A DNA stretch of 64,000 nt from Caballeronia sordidicola (GCF_002220365.1 NZ_MTHB01000027.1:1-64000), one strand, 5' to 3'. Shown: positions 43,887-53,319, counted from the stretch's first letter. The notes: a model not told the origin generated them from the letters alone. Program-made: numbers and translations.

Positions 43887-45608
43887 GTGAACCTCAAACA
43901 CATGACCATCAAGAGCAAACTCATTGCGGGATTCGGCGTGCTCTCAGCCATCGTGCTCGGTGTGTCAGCAATGTCGCTGCACGCGCTGAGCAGTTCCACG
44001 GATGGTTTTTCGAGCTACGTCCATGGTCCTGGCGCACGGGCCGACATGGCAGCGCAGGTGCGCACGGCAGTGGACCGACGTGCCATTGCGGCTCGTAATC
44101 TTGTCCTGGTGACGAAACCGTCGGACCTGGAAACCGAGAAGGCCGACGTCACGCGTGCGTCGGAAGACGTCCAGGCGAAGCTGAAGCTGTTGAAAACGAT
44201 GGTCGCGAGCGGACCCGATAGCAGCGACACCGCACGCAGCCTGGTGGGTGAGATCGATCGCGTGGAGATGCTGTACGGACCGGTTGCGAACGACATCGTG
44301 GCGCTCGCGCTGGCCGGCAAACACGACGAGGCCATCGTCAAGATGGATAACGAATGTCGGCCGCTGCTGGCTGCGCTCGTGAAGGCGACGGATGCCTACG
44401 CCGATTTCACTCGTAACCGCCAGGACCAGTTGGTGCGCGACTCTGAAGGTCAATACCAGATGCAGCGAAACCTGTTGATCGCCATGTGCGTGGCCGCGAT
44501 CGCCATGGCGTTGGCGGCGGGCGCGTTCATCACGCGCTCGATCACGCTGCCGATCCGGCGCGCCGTCGATGTCGCCAGCACGGTGGCACGCGGCGATCTT
44601 CGCAGTCGCATCGTGGTCACTCAGAACGACGAGACCGGCCAGTTGCTCAGCGCGCTCGCCGACATGAACGCGCGGCTGATCGAAACGGTGAGCCGCGTGC
44701 GTGAAAGCAGCGGCAGCATCGCGAGTGCGTCGTCGGAGATTGCCACGGGGAATACCGACCTCAGCCAGCGCACGGAGGAACAGGCCGCGTCGCTGGAGGA
44801 AACGGCGGCGAGCATGGAAGAGCTGACATCGACGGTCAAGCAAAACACCGAAAACGCGCAGCAGGCCAGCGCGCTTGCGACAAGCGCTTCGGATGTCGCC
44901 CAGCGCGGCAACAAGGTGGTCGGGCAGGTGGTCGATACCATGCAAGGCATCAGCGAAAGTTCGGCGAAGATTGCGGAGATTACGGGAATTATTGAAGGGA
45001 TCGCGTTCCAGACCAATATCCTGGCGTTAAACGCGGCGGTCGAAGCGGCGCGTGCCGGTGAACAGGGCCGCGGTTTCGCGGTGGTCGCGAGCGAAGTGCG
45101 CAGTCTCGCGCAACGGTCGTCGAATGCGGCCAAGGAGATCAAGGACCTGATTGCACACTCGGTGCTACAAGTTAAGAACGGTTCGGCCCTTGCCAGCCAG
45201 GCCGGCGACACGATGTCGGAGGTGACCCAGGCGGTCGCGCGAGTCACTGACATCATGGAGGAGATTGCGGCGGCATCGATTGAGCAGGGCCGAGGCATAG
45301 AACAGGTGAACCAGGCCATCACGCAGATGGACGAAGTCACGCAGCAGAACGCAGCATTGGTGGAAGAAGCCGCGGCGGCATCCCAGTCACTGCAGGATCA
45401 GGGCCGGCAGTTGACGGAGGCGGTGGCGTTCTTCCAGATGGAGGGCACGACGGTTGCGTCACGTCCGGCTGTTAAGCCGACGGTCAAGCCGGCGGTTCGC
45501 GTTGCGGCTTTGCCGGTTACCAGACGAGCCATTCAACGCTCGCCGGCTGTGCTGGGTGCACCGCTTAAAACGGCGAGCGTCGGCGAGGAGGGTTGGAGCA
45601 CGTTCTGA
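43887..45608 (+). CDS. Methyl-accepting chemotaxis protein
   Basis: A 573-aa chemoreceptor. A first membrane helix (residues ~10-30) is followed by a periplasmic four-helix-bundle sensor with Arg-rich motif [11 protein letters not shown], a second helix ([20 protein letters not shown]), a HAMP domain and the cytoplasmic signalling region with the hairpin tip [31 protein letters not shown] in outline. It ends GWSTF, matching the xWxxF tether that binds the methyltransferase CheR. The start is GTG at 43887 with AGGAG seven bases upstream. Ligand unknown. Confidence 0.92.
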   Translation: MNLKHMTIKSKLIAGFGVLSAIVLGVSAMSLHALSSSTDGFSSYVHGPGARADMAAQVRTAVDRRAIAARNLVLVTKPSDLETEKADVTRASEDVQAKLKLLKTMVASGPDSSDTARSLVGEIDRVEMLYGPVANDIVALALAGKHDEAIVKMDNECRPLLAALVKATDAYADFTRNRQDQLVRDSEGQYQMQRNLLIAMCVAAIAMALAAGAFITRSITLPIRRAVDVASTVARGDLRSRIVVTQNDETGQLLSALADMNARLIETVSRVRESSGSIASASSEIATGNTDLSQRTEEQAASLEETAASMEELTSTVKQNTENAQQASALATSASDVAQRGNKVVGQVVDTMQGISESSAKIAEITGIIEGIAFQTNILALNAAVEAARAGEQGRGFAVVASEVRSLAQRSSNAAKEIKDLIAHSVLQVKNGSALASQAGDTMSEVTQAVARVTDIMEEIAAASIEQGRGIEQVNQAITQMDEVTQQNAALVEEAAAASQSLQDQGRQLTEAVAFFQMEGTTVASRPAVKPTVKPAVRVAALPVTRRAIQRSPAVLGAPLKTASVGEEGWSTF

Positions 45609-46047
45609 CGCACGGTTGCTGTCCGGCAAGTGAACGAGGTGGCGCGACTGCGGTTGCGCCGCCTTTAACGGATTGTCCCTGAGCTTTTCGGTTGGCCGCG
45701 TTTTTTATGTGCTGATCGCGCTATATTCTTAGGTCCGTTGACGCTGTCGATCAAACTATGATTCGTTATCCAAATGATTTTTTGAGTTGGTCTCATCGCG
45801 CTGTACTCTTTGTATCGATACTAGGCTTTTAAGCGTTCGTTTGTCCGGTGCGTTCATCTATCTGTAGTGTCAAACGTCTCACGAACAAAACGGGTGCCGT
45901 CCCGGCCTTGCCTGTCAGCGGCTTGCTCGCTGCATCGATGTGTCTTTATCCCTTTCTAACGCCGCTGTTTTGCGGTATTCCTGTCGGGCGAGCACGTGCA
46001 CCCCAGCAGCGTGCTCATCCCGAACGCACCAGGAACCGGAGCCGTCG
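45609..46047. other. Intergenic region between the chemoreceptor and the DUF4126 gene
   Basis: 439 bases holding the chemoreceptor terminator (45637-45667) and an AT-richer middle (45700-45850) that probably carries the promoter of the DUF4126 gene. No gene seen. Confidence 0.45.
45637..45667 (+). terminator. Terminator of the chemoreceptor gene
   Basis: AGGTGGCGC (45637-45645) pairs with GCGCCGCCT (45656-45664) through nine pairs including one G-T, with a 10-base loop and a short TTT after it. Confidence 0.65.
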
Positions 46048-46512
46048 ATGTCCTTATATCTTCTTGCCCTGCTGATTGGCGTTGTCGCCGGCCTTCGCGC
46101 CATGACCGCTCCCGCCGCCGTAAGCTGGGCGGCGCATCTTGGATGGTTGCCCGTCCAGCACACGCCCCTCGCCTTCCTTGGTGCAACCGTCACGCCTTAT
46201 ATCCTGAGCGTGCTTGCCATTGGCGAACTCATCACTGACCAACTCCCGAAAACCCCCAGCCGCAAGGTGCCCACGCAATTCGGCGCACGGCTTGTGACCG
46301 GTGCGGTGAGCGGCGCCGCGCTGGGTGCGGCGGCGGGCTCGATGATTGGCTGCGCGGTGGCCGGGCTGATCGGCGCAGTCATCGGCACGTTGGGTGGCGC
46401 GAGCATCCGCGGTACGCTGGCTCGCGCACTGGGGCGCGATTTGCCGGCGGCGCTGATAGAAGACGTCGTAGCGGTCGGTGGCGCGGTGTTGATCGTCATT
46501 GCGCTTGCTTGA
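46048..46512 (+). CDS. DUF4126 family membrane protein
   Basis: A 154-aa hydrophobic protein with about four membrane segments. GVVAGLRAMTAPAAVSWAAHLGW at the N-terminus and the Gly/Ala-rich repeats GAVSGAALGAAAGSMIGCAVAGLIGAVIG in outline are typical of DUF4126 proteins, which have no proven role. GGAG lies seven bases before the ATG. It appears to be a single gene. Confidence 0.82.
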   Translation: MSLYLLALLIGVVAGLRAMTAPAAVSWAAHLGWLPVQHTPLAFLGATVTPYILSVLAIGELITDQLPKTPSRKVPTQFGARLVTGAVSGAALGAAAGSMIGCAVAGLIGAVIGTLGGASIRGTLARALGRDLPAALIEDVVAVGGAVLIVIALA

Positions 46513-46601
46513 GCTTGCCTCTGGGTGCAGCCGGTGTGAGTGGCGTCGACGTCGGCATCGGCGCTGTTTCAGCGTGAACTCAGTGTAAATTCAGCGCGGC
46601 T

Positions 46602-47063
46602 TCAGTATTGGTGCCGCTTCGGTATCGAGAAGTAAGTGGCCAGCATTTCTGCCAGGCGCCAGGTGGCGCAGGGTCGCCGGCAGTGGGCGTCGAAGCCTGC
46701 ATCTTTCAGGCTTTCAATAGGATCGGCCGGCCAGATGTTGCTGATCGCGACCAGTAGCCGGCCGTTGATGTCGGCATCGGGGCGCAGCGCGCTGATGAAG
46801 GCATAGCCGGATTCGCTGTCGAGCCGCGTGTCCAGTATCAGTGCCTGGGGCTTCCAGTTTTGCAGCAGTGAGCGCGCCGATTTCAGGCTCTGGGTATGCA
46901 TGACTTGCAACCCGGTCAGCCGCAGCAGCGCGGCCAGCGATTCCCCTATCAACTTGTCCTGGTGGGCGATCAGTACCCGCGGCGAGCCAATCGGCATACG
47001 TGCCTGCTTGCCGCTCCATAATGCAAAGTGTCTCTCGTCATCTGTGCCTGAACGACTGCTCAT
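46602..47063 (-). CDS. Stand-alone receiver-domain protein with atypical active site
   Basis: A 153-aa protein with one receiver-like domain (residues ~28-145) and no output domain. The putative phosphoacceptor is Asp78 in ALILDTRLDSESGYAF. The acidic pair that binds magnesium is reduced to AHQD and the usual Lys-Pro is replaced by an RRP sequence, so phosphorylation may be altered or lost. AGGAGGAGG lies five bases before the ATG. It is divergent from the response regulator at 47331 and near a hybrid kinase at 48169, and may tune that pathway. Confidence 0.8.
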   Translation of the reverse strand: MSSRSGTDDERHFALWSGKQARMPIGSPRVLIAHQDKLIGESLAALLRLTGLQVMHTQSLKSARSLLQNWKPQALILDTRLDSESGYAFISALRPDADINGRLLVAISNIWPADPIESLKDAGFDAHCRRPCATWRLAEMLATYFSIPKRHQY

Positions 47064-47233
47064 GGTGTCCTCCTCCTGGTTTTTGTGACTGGATGGGGCG
47101 CCGGGGCCGCTTTACCTTTATGGACGGCAACTTCGAGTCCGGCGATGGGATTACTGCGGAACCGATGACGCAGTGTCGCGGTTAAGCGTTCGCCGCAAAA
47201 CCCGGTCGAGGAGGGGACGCGGGCGAATTTTTC

Positions 47234-47277
47234 GGGGGGGCCGCAGACCCCCCTTCGTATCCCTGCGAAAGGGGGGG
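47234..47277 (+). promoter_or_regulatory. Two mutually exclusive G/C-run hairpins upstream of the response regulator
   Basis: G7 at 47234-47240, C6 at 47248-47253 and G7 at 47271-47277. The C-run can pair with the first G-run (7-base loop) or, through an extended CCCCCCTTCG/CGAA(A)GGGGGG stem, with the second. The block ends 54 bases before the ATG at 47331, so it could act as a switch in the leader RNA; this is inference. Confidence 0.5.
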
Positions 47278-47330
47278 TGGCGAGACCCCGACATGCCGTT
47301 ACCATCAGGGTGTGATTTACGGGAATAGCA

Positions 47331-48035
47331 ATGGAAAACGGCAATTTCAAAACGGTGCTGCTGGTCGAGGATGAGGGGCTCACAAGAAGCGCCATGAAAA
47401 GCCTGATCCTTGCCAACGAACCGTTGCTCGATATCGATGAGGCTGACGGCTTCGAACAGGCCACGGAGAAGTTGTCCGCGCGCTCGTACGATCTCGTTTT
47501 CCTCGACTATCAATTACGGGGCAATTCCACGGGACTCGATCTGCTGAACTGGATCGGGGAGCAGGAGCGCGAGGTACAGACCATCATGCTGTCCGCACAA
47601 GACGATCGCGATACGGTGCTGGAATGCATCAGGAGCGGCGCATGCGGCTTTATTTCAAAGGCGAGTGAGCAAGGAGCGGGCGTGTTTCGCGAGGCTCTCA
47701 AGACAATTTTGAGCGGCCGCGTGTATTTGCCCAATAGCGTGCTGGGAAAGGGCGGCCACAGCCCTAAACCGGTGTCCACGCATTCCGGTGTGACGGTAGA
47801 GTCGCTGAACCTGCCGCCACGCCTGACCGAGACGCTGCGCTATTTGTTGCAGGGTTTGTCTAACAAGGCGATCGCGAGAAAAATGAATATCAGCGAGAAC
47901 ACCGCCAAGGAGTATTCAAGCGATCTGCTCGCCCGGTTTCATGTGACCCGTCGGACGTTCCTCATTGTGGAAATGGCGCGGCGGGGTATTGAGATGCCGA
48001 TGGGCATTGCCGCGACTGCGGGCGCCACACGGTAG
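47331..48035 (+). CDS. Response regulator, NarL/FixJ type with LuxR helix-turn-helix
   Basis: A 234-aa transcription factor. The receiver domain (residues ~7-125) has the acidic VEDE, phosphoacceptor Asp59 (LVFLDYQLRG) and the switch Ser/Thr and Lys (ISKAS). The LuxR-type DNA-binding domain (residues ~160-222) contains LTETLRYLLQGLSNKAIARKM and NISENTAKEYSSDLLARF. It is convergent with the hybrid kinase gene, the likely phosphate donor. Confidence 0.9.
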   Translation: MENGNFKTVLLVEDEGLTRSAMKSLILANEPLLDIDEADGFEQATEKLSARSYDLVFLDYQLRGNSTGLDLLNWIGEQEREVQTIMLSAQDDRDTVLECIRSGACGFISKASEQGAGVFREALKTILSGRVYLPNSVLGKGGHSPKPVSTHSGVTVESLNLPPRLTETLRYLLQGLSNKAIARKMNISENTAKEYSSDLLARFHVTRRTFLIVEMARRGIEMPMGIAATAGATR

Positions 48036-48168
48036 GGAAGGCTTGACCTGAGAGATTTATAAAAACAAGCGTGAACGAGGCTTTGCCGTTATTTGTGCCT
48101 CTACAATCCCGCCGAGTATCAGCAGGTTGTCGACCACCCGTGCTCCGGGTGGTCGATTTCATTCCCCC

Positions 48169-50196
48169 TCAGCAAACCCTCGCCGCATCTGCCTCCGAGC
48201 GACCCGATATCAGCGACGCGATCTGCCGGCGTAACTCCGCCGGACTCACCGGCTTGCTCAGCACGTCGTGGTCGCATGCGAGCGGCACGATGGTCGCCGC
48301 CGGCTCACCTGTGACGACCAGGCACGGGCAGCGTCGCCCAATTTTCGTCGCACCGAGCATGGCCACGTCGCGCGCTGTTTTTGAATCGCGCAACCGGAAA
48401 TCCGTGATGATGAGATCCGGATAACGTTCGATGGTGTTCAGCGTCTCCTCAAACTCTTCAAAGCTGCTCGCGGAGTCGAACAGCATGCCCCATTGCACGA
48501 GCAGCGCTTCCGTCGATGCCCGCACGAGGCTGTCGTCCTCCACCAGCAACACATAAAGTCCGTCCAGCGGCACGGTCTGCAAATCGGCGGTATCACCCCG
48601 CGCACGCGGCGCGGTTTCGCCGAGCGGCGAACCGCAAATGGGCATTTCGAGGGAGAAGCGCGAGCCGCGTCCTTCGGTCGATTTCAACTCAATCCGATGC
48701 TCCTCCAAGATGGACACCACGGCGTTCACGATGGACAGACCGAGACCCAGTCCCCGATCGTTGTCCTGTTCAGCGTTGCCCACCTGGAAGAACGGCTGGA
48801 AGATCGAATCCCAATGTTCCGACGCAATGCCAATGCCGTTGTCGACCACATCAATGCGGGTTCGCGTGGCCGAACGCACCACGCCCACAATGACCACCGG
48901 CTCGGCTTTCTTGCTGGCATCGGCGTAACGAATGCCGTTCGACACCAGGTTCACGATGGCCCGCCCAAGCCAATGCGCGTCGCTGCGCACGAACACAGGC
49001 GCCTGGGGCATGCGCAGCCGCAACTCGACGCCGTGCATGGTCGCGAGCGGGCGCAGTTGTTCGGCGGCCTCGAGCACGGCGATCTTGAGGTCGAACACGT
49101 GATAGCGCGGCACCACCCGGCCCGACTCGAGCCGCGAGAGATCGAGCACCGCGTTCAGGAAGCGCGCAAGGATCACCGACGAACGGCCGGATTCATCAAT
49201 CAGCCGGGCGGCTTCGGTTACATCGTCGTGATGAAGCGCTTCGGCGGCAGCTTGCAGGAAGAGATTGAGCGCGTGCATGGGCTGCCGCAAATCGTGTGTG
49301 GCGGCGGCGAGGAAATTCGACTTTTCTCGGCTGGCGGTTTCCGCGGCCAGCATCTGCTGCTCCTTGAGCGCGAGCAATGCGTTGGTCTTGGTGTCCTGAT
49401 CTTTCTTCGACGCCAGCAAGTCCAGGTGCTTTTTTTCCAGTTGAACGTTTGCGGTGAGGAGCTCGTTATTGAGCACACCGAGTGCACGCTCCGCCGCGAA
49501 GCGCTCACGCGACACCCGCTCTGCATGCACGCACACACCATGACCGATCACGACCACGTTGAAGAGATAGAACAGGCCCATGTAGAAGTCTTCGGGCGAG
49601 AGAATCCTGATGGTGAGTTGCAGCAGGATGACCGATGAAAACGTGACCACTGCGGCCGTCAGCGCCACTCTGGACTTCAGGTAGAAGAAGCCGAACTGGA
49701 AGAAAAATACGAGGTAGAGACCAACGAAATACCACGTGTAATTGAACGGTCCCGGCGACAAGGCCACCAGCAAAAGCAGTATCAAGTTGCAGCCGTAGAC
49801 GCCGGTTAGGATCACGCGCTGGGACGTGGCGTGAGTCGCGAACGAGGCCCTCAAGGTCAGGCTGCCGACGAAAACCAGCAACGCGATGCCGGCCAGCCGC
49901 AGCGCCATGATCTGCATGAAGACGGGGGCAAGTACTGCGCTTTCGCGCCCGAAGTTGAAGTCGTACCACAGGAAGCAGACCCAAACGCTCAACGCGAGCA
50001 ACGCCGATGCACGGCGGAACGCGCAGAAACGAAGGCTATGGTCTTCGAGGAACTGGGCTTCGAGGGCGGCTTCGGGAAAGGGCTTCGGGATCGAGAGATT
50101 GCGTACGAGGCTTAAGCCCGCATCTCGTGCGGACGACGAAAAGAGCCGCGACGGTTTGGGGGCGGCCATGTCGGCAATATCTTCAGGGACGTCCAT
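48169..50196 (-). CDS. Hybrid histidine kinase with C-terminal receiver
   Basis: A 675-aa membrane sensor kinase. Six or so membrane helices span residues ~62-222, followed by a coiled coil (~235-295). The dimerisation/phosphoacceptor domain has His301 (AATHDLRQPMHALNLFLQ), and the ATPase domain has Asn420, DNGIGIA (452-458) and the GLGLGLSIV box (483-490). The C-terminal receiver has Asp599 (LIITDFRLRD) and Lys648. The HDLRQPMHAL form of the H-box is typical of hybrid kinases in beta-proteobacteria paired with LuxR-type regulators, here at 47331. The signal is unknown; the membrane domain suggests a hydrophobic or membrane cue. Confidence 0.9.
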   Translation of the reverse strand: MDVPEDIADMAAPKPSRLFSSSARDAGLSLVRNLSIPKPFPEAALEAQFLEDHSLRFCAFRRASALLALSVWVCFLWYDFNFGRESAVLAPVFMQIMALRLAGIALLVFVGSLTLRASFATHATSQRVILTGVYGCNLILLLLVALSPGPFNYTWYFVGLYLVFFFQFGFFYLKSRVALTAAVVTFSSVILLQLTIRILSPEDFYMGLFYLFNVVVIGHGVCVHAERVSRERFAAERALGVLNNELLTANVQLEKKHLDLLASKKDQDTKTNALLALKEQQMLAAETASREKSNFLAAATHDLRQPMHALNLFLQAAAEALHHDDVTEAARLIDESGRSSVILARFLNAVLDLSRLESGRVVPRYHVFDLKIAVLEAAEQLRPLATMHGVELRLRMPQAPVFVRSDAHWLGRAIVNLVSNGIRYADASKKAEPVVIVGVVRSATRTRIDVVDNGIGIASEHWDSIFQPFFQVGNAEQDNDRGLGLGLSIVNAVVSILEEHRIELKSTEGRGSRFSLEMPICGSPLGETAPRARGDTADLQTVPLDGLYVLLVEDDSLVRASTEALLVQWGMLFDSASSFEEFEETLNTIERYPDLIITDFRLRDSKTARDVAMLGATKIGRRCPCLVVTGEPAATIVPLACDHDVLSKPVSPAELRRQIASLISGRSEADAARVC

Positions 50197-50426
50197 GATT
50201 CGCTCACTCGAAAAAGGGCGTGATCGATTACTTTAGCTGACCACGCGCCTGAAGCAAACATCGTTTTTTACAAATCCCAAGTGCTTATCCGCCATGACTG
50301 CATGTCATCGGCGTGATGACGGGCGCGCGCTCGCTAACGGCAACCTCTCGCGCTACGCTCGCTTTCATGTTTACCGGATCATCATTCCTCCGGCGCTTAT
50401 TCGTCTGATCTTTATAAGGTACTGCT

Positions 50427-51200
50427 ATGTCACGCATTTTCATTACGGGGTCCGCCGACGGACTCGGTCAAATGGCCGCCCGTCTGCTTGTCGCGCAGGG
50501 GCATCAGGTGGTGCTGCATGCCCGCCATGCCGAGCGTGCGCATCAAGCGATGCAAGCCGTATCGGGCGCACAAGCCGCTGTGTCCGGCGATTTGTCGAGT
50601 ATCGAAGAGACTACCCGCGTGGCTCAACAGGTCAACCGGCTCGGACACTTTGATGCCGTGATTCATAACGCCGCCGTAGGGTATCGCGAGCCGCGGCGCA
50701 TCGAGACCGTGGATGGCTTGCCGCACGTCTTCGCGATCAACACGCTCGCTCCGTACATCCTGAGCGCACTGATCGATAAACCTCAACGTCTTGTCTATCT
50801 CAGCTCAGGGCTGCATGAAAGCGGCGATACCCGTCTCGACGATCTGCTCTGGCAACAGCGGTCCTGGCAAGGCACAAGCGCCTATTCCGATTCAAAATTG
50901 CACGACGTCCTGCTTGCTTTCGGCGTGGCGCGCCGCTGGCCTGGCGTGTTGTCAAATGCCGTGCATCCGGGCTGGGTACCGACCAAGATGGGCGGTTCAG
51001 GCGCCCCCGATGACCTGAAGGCGGCGCCGCAAACACAGGCCTGGCTCGCCGTCAGCGACGATCCTGCCGCAAGGGTGACCGGCAAATATTTCTTCCATAT
51101 GAAACGGCGCGAGCCGAGCGCTGCCGCCCGCGATGCGGGTTTGCAGGATCGGTTGATCGAGGCGTGTGAGCGCTTGTCGGGGATTCGGCTGCCGGAGTGA
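50427..51200 (+). CDS. Short-chain dehydrogenase/reductase family enzyme
   Basis: A 257-aa NAD(P)-dependent oxidoreductase. The nucleotide-binding motif TGSADGLG (residues 7-14), the NAA motif (HNAAVG, 80-85), Ser126/127 and the catalytic Tyr153-x3-Lys157 (SAYSDSKLHD) are all present. The sequence after the active site (VHPGWVPTKMGGSGAPDD) is close to a subgroup often annotated as SDR with unknown substrate. It is a single gene convergent with the VOC and HMG-CoA lyase genes. Confidence 0.88.
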   Translation: MSRIFITGSADGLGQMAARLLVAQGHQVVLHARHAERAHQAMQAVSGAQAAVSGDLSSIEETTRVAQQVNRLGHFDAVIHNAAVGYREPRRIETVDGLPHVFAINTLAPYILSALIDKPQRLVYLSSGLHESGDTRLDDLLWQQRSWQGTSAYSDSKLHDVLLAFGVARRWPGVLSNAVHPGWVPTKMGGSGAPDDLKAAPQTQAWLAVSDDPAARVTGKYFFHMKRREPSAAARDAGLQDRLIEACERLSGIRLPE

Positions 51201-51235
51201 GAGAGCCGGGTGTGCGGGGAACGAGCGGTCATATG

Positions 51236-51265
51236 GCCCGGCGCAAACGCGTGGATGCGCCGGGC
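51236..51265. terminator. Hairpin between convergent genes
   Basis: GCCCGGCGCA (51236-51245) and TGCGCCGGGC (51256-51265) form a perfect 10-bp stem with a 10-base loop, 35 bases after the SDR stop. T-runs are weak on both sides. Confidence 0.6.
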
Positions 51266-51285
51266 GCTGTTTGATATCGCTTATT

Positions 51286-51345
51286 GGGGGCGTATTCGGG
51301 GGCGTATTCAGACGCGATACGCGATACGCGGCTGCACGGCTGCAC
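51286..51345 (+). repeat. Three different tandem duplications back to back
   Basis: GGGGGCGTATTC twice (51286-51309), GCGATAC twice (51314-51327) and GGCTGCAC twice (51330-51345), all within 60 bases of the spacer between the convergent SDR and VOC genes. Confidence 0.85.
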
Positions 51346-51366
51346 GGCAAACCCTGCGTGGCCGTT

Positions 51367-51750
51367 TTAAATCAACTCGGAAATCTCGATCAGGTTCAGA
51401 TCGGGATCGCGGACGTAGACCGAGCGGATTTTCTGCGTGGCGCCGGTACGCTCGACCGGCCCTTCCATGATCGGCCACTCGTACTGCTTCAAGTGCGCGA
51501 TCACGTCGTCGAGAGGCACGGCCGCGATGAAGCACAGGTCCAGCGCGCCCGGCACCGGCACATGCGCCTTCGGCTCGAACTCCTTGCCGCGCACATGCAC
51601 GTTGATTTTCTGGTTGCCGAACTTGAACGCGCTCCGTCCCGCACCGAAGGTTTCGAGCTTCATCTGCAGGACTTCGGTGTAGAAATGGCGCGTCGCCGCT
51701 TCATCGATGCAAGTCAGAACGAGGTGATCCAGGTGATCGATGATAGCCAT
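51367..51750 (-). CDS. VOC-superfamily protein (glyoxalase/dioxygenase fold)
   Basis: A 127-aa protein with two beta-alpha-beta-beta-beta modules. IDHLDHLVLTCIDEAATRHFYTEVL opens the first and RSVYVRDPDLNLIEISEL closes the second, with His and Glu in the usual metal-ligand positions. It resembles the group annotated as VOC family virulence protein; actual substrates are unknown. GGAG lies before the ATG. It directly follows the HMG-CoA lyase gene with a 1-base gap, so the two are co-transcribed. Confidence 0.85.
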   Translation of the reverse strand: MAIIDHLDHLVLTCIDEAATRHFYTEVLQMKLETFGAGRSAFKFGNQKINVHVRGKEFEPKAHVPVPGALDLCFIAAVPLDDVIAHLKQYEWPIMEGPVERTGATQKIRSVYVRDPDLNLIEISELI

Positions 51751-51751
51751 G

Positions 51752-52714
51752 TCACGCTCCTTCCCTGGCAAATGCCTGTTGTGTGGGGGCGCCGCCTGCG
51801 TCCATTGGCGGCGCATCGTGCAGGTCGAGCCGGCGCCCGGCCTTGAGGATCTGGCTTGGTACGTCGTGACCTATCAGGTTTGGCAGCAACGCCGCTGAGC
51901 TGAGCACCGAGGCGAGATTGACGCCGGTGTCGTAGCCGTCCAGTTCCAGCATATGTACCAGTTCCTCCGTACACACGTTGCCTGTTGCACCGGGTGCATA
52001 GGGACACCCCCCAATGCCGCCAAGCGAGGCATCGAAACGATCGATGCCCGCGCTCAACGCCGCCAGCGTATTGGCCAGCGCCATGCCGCGCGTATTGTGG
52101 AAGTGGAGCGTGAGCTCGAGTGTGGGGAATGCCTCACGCACCCGTTCGCATAGTGTCTTTACCTGTGAGGGGAAGGCCATGCCGGTGGTGTCGCATAGTG
52201 TCACGCCGTGCACGCCGAGTTCGGCGAAACGCTCGGTCCAGCGCAGCACTTCCTCCACTGCGACGTCACCTTCCATGGGGCAACCCATCGACGTGGACAA
52301 CGACACGTTGATGGCCACCGGCGTTGCCTTCGCCACGCCGATCACTTCGCGCAACTGCGCGAACGACTGATCGCGGCTCATGCGCAGGTTCGCGCGGTTG
52401 TGGGTCTCGCTCACCGACATCACGAGGTTGACTTCATCGACACCGCATGACAACGCGCGTTCCGCCCCGCGCACGTTCGGCACGAGCGCGGTGTAGACCA
52501 CGCCTTCGCGCCGCGCGATGCCATGCATTACGGCTTCGGCGTCGCGCAGCGCGGGAATGGCTTTCGGCGATGTAAACGACGTTACTTCTATCTTTGCGAA
52601 TCCGCATGCGCTCAGCGCGTTGACCAAGGCGATCTTCGCGTCGGTATCGACGAATTGTTTTTCGTTCTGAAAGCCGTCGCGGGTCGCGACTTCCTGGATA
52701 TACAGGCGTTTCAT
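51752..52714 (-). CDS. Hydroxymethylglutaryl-CoA lyase
   Basis: A 320-aa enzyme that splits HMG-CoA (or a close analogue) into acetyl-CoA and acetoacetate, the last step of leucine breakdown. Catalytic motifs are present: EVATRDGFQNE (Arg12, Asp13), the HFHNTRGMALAN metal-binding His pair and the Cys loop GGIGGCPYAPGATGNVCTEE. GGAG lies close before the ATG at 52714; an ATG twelve bases earlier overlaps that site and is less likely. Other leucine-pathway genes are not in the window, so it may act on a different 3-hydroxy-3-methylacyl-CoA. Confidence 0.92.
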   Translation of the reverse strand: MKRLYIQEVATRDGFQNEKQFVDTDAKIALVNALSACGFAKIEVTSFTSPKAIPALRDAEAVMHGIARREGVVYTALVPNVRGAERALSCGVDEVNLVMSVSETHNRANLRMSRDQSFAQLREVIGVAKATPVAINVSLSTSMGCPMEGDVAVEEVLRWTERFAELGVHGVTLCDTTGMAFPSQVKTLCERVREAFPTLELTLHFHNTRGMALANTLAALSAGIDRFDASLGGIGGCPYAPGATGNVCTEELVHMLELDGYDTGVNLASVLSSAALLPNLIGHDVPSQILKAGRRLDLHDAPPMDAGGAPTQQAFAREGA

Positions 52715-52914
52715 GGGGCTCCTCATGTCGGATGATGGCGCGTTATACGGACATGATGAACCTGCGCGGACGGCCTGAAAATCGGTGGATTTTCCACGAC
52801 CGTTTCCAAATTGGAAAGACTCGCGCGCGGGGCGGACGAGTGACTTCGCACGCCAAACGCTGCGTCATGGCACAGTCTTGATTGAACATTCCTTTCCGGC
52901 AGGAGCTCTTTTCG

Positions 52915-53319
52915 ATGTCCGATTTCATTCTCGATAATCCGTTTCTCGAATTCCTAGACGCACGCCTCGTTGCGTGGTCGAGCGGTTACGCGGAGTTCCG
53001 CATGCCGATTCAAGCCCGTAACCTGAACCGGCAGGGCGTGTTGCAAGGCGGAGCGGTGGCAACCCTGCTCGATGCCGCATGCGGTTACGCAGGTGTCTAT
53101 GCGGAGCAGGGTGAACCAGCCATTCATGGTTTCACGCTCTCGCTGACGGTGAATTATCTCGACACGGGGTTGGGTAAGAGCGTGACGGCGAAGGGTTTTA
53201 TCGAGCGGCAAGGTCGCAGCATCTTTTTCTCGCGCGGCGAAGCGTGGGTCGATGACAAGCTCCTGATTGCGAGCGCGCAAGGGACATTCAAATATGCGGG
53301 CACGCACGGGAAGAAGTGA
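52915..53319 (+). CDS. PaaI-family acyl-CoA thioesterase (hotdog fold)
   Basis: A 134-aa protein with the hotdog-fold motif NLNRQGVLQGGAVATLLDAACGYAG, in which the Gln-Gly-Gly and Asp are the usual active-site positions, followed by TLSLTVNYLDTGLGKSVTAKGFIERQGRS in outline. It would hydrolyse an acyl- or aryl-CoA in the cytoplasm. AGGAG lies nine bases before the ATG. It is divergent from the HMG-CoA lyase gene (200 bases), and both may handle CoA esters from one pathway. Confidence 0.88.
   Translation: MSDFILDNPFLEFLDARLVAWSSGYAEFRMPIQARNLNRQGVLQGGAVATLLDAACGYAGVYAEQGEPAIHGFTLSLTVNYLDTGLGKSVTAKGFIERQGRSIFFSRGEAWVDDKLLIASAQGTFKYAGTHGKK

Noticed and set aside
49831..50236. Plus-strand frames opposite the hybrid kinase N-terminus
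   Set aside because: Antisense to membrane helices of the kinase; no independent support.
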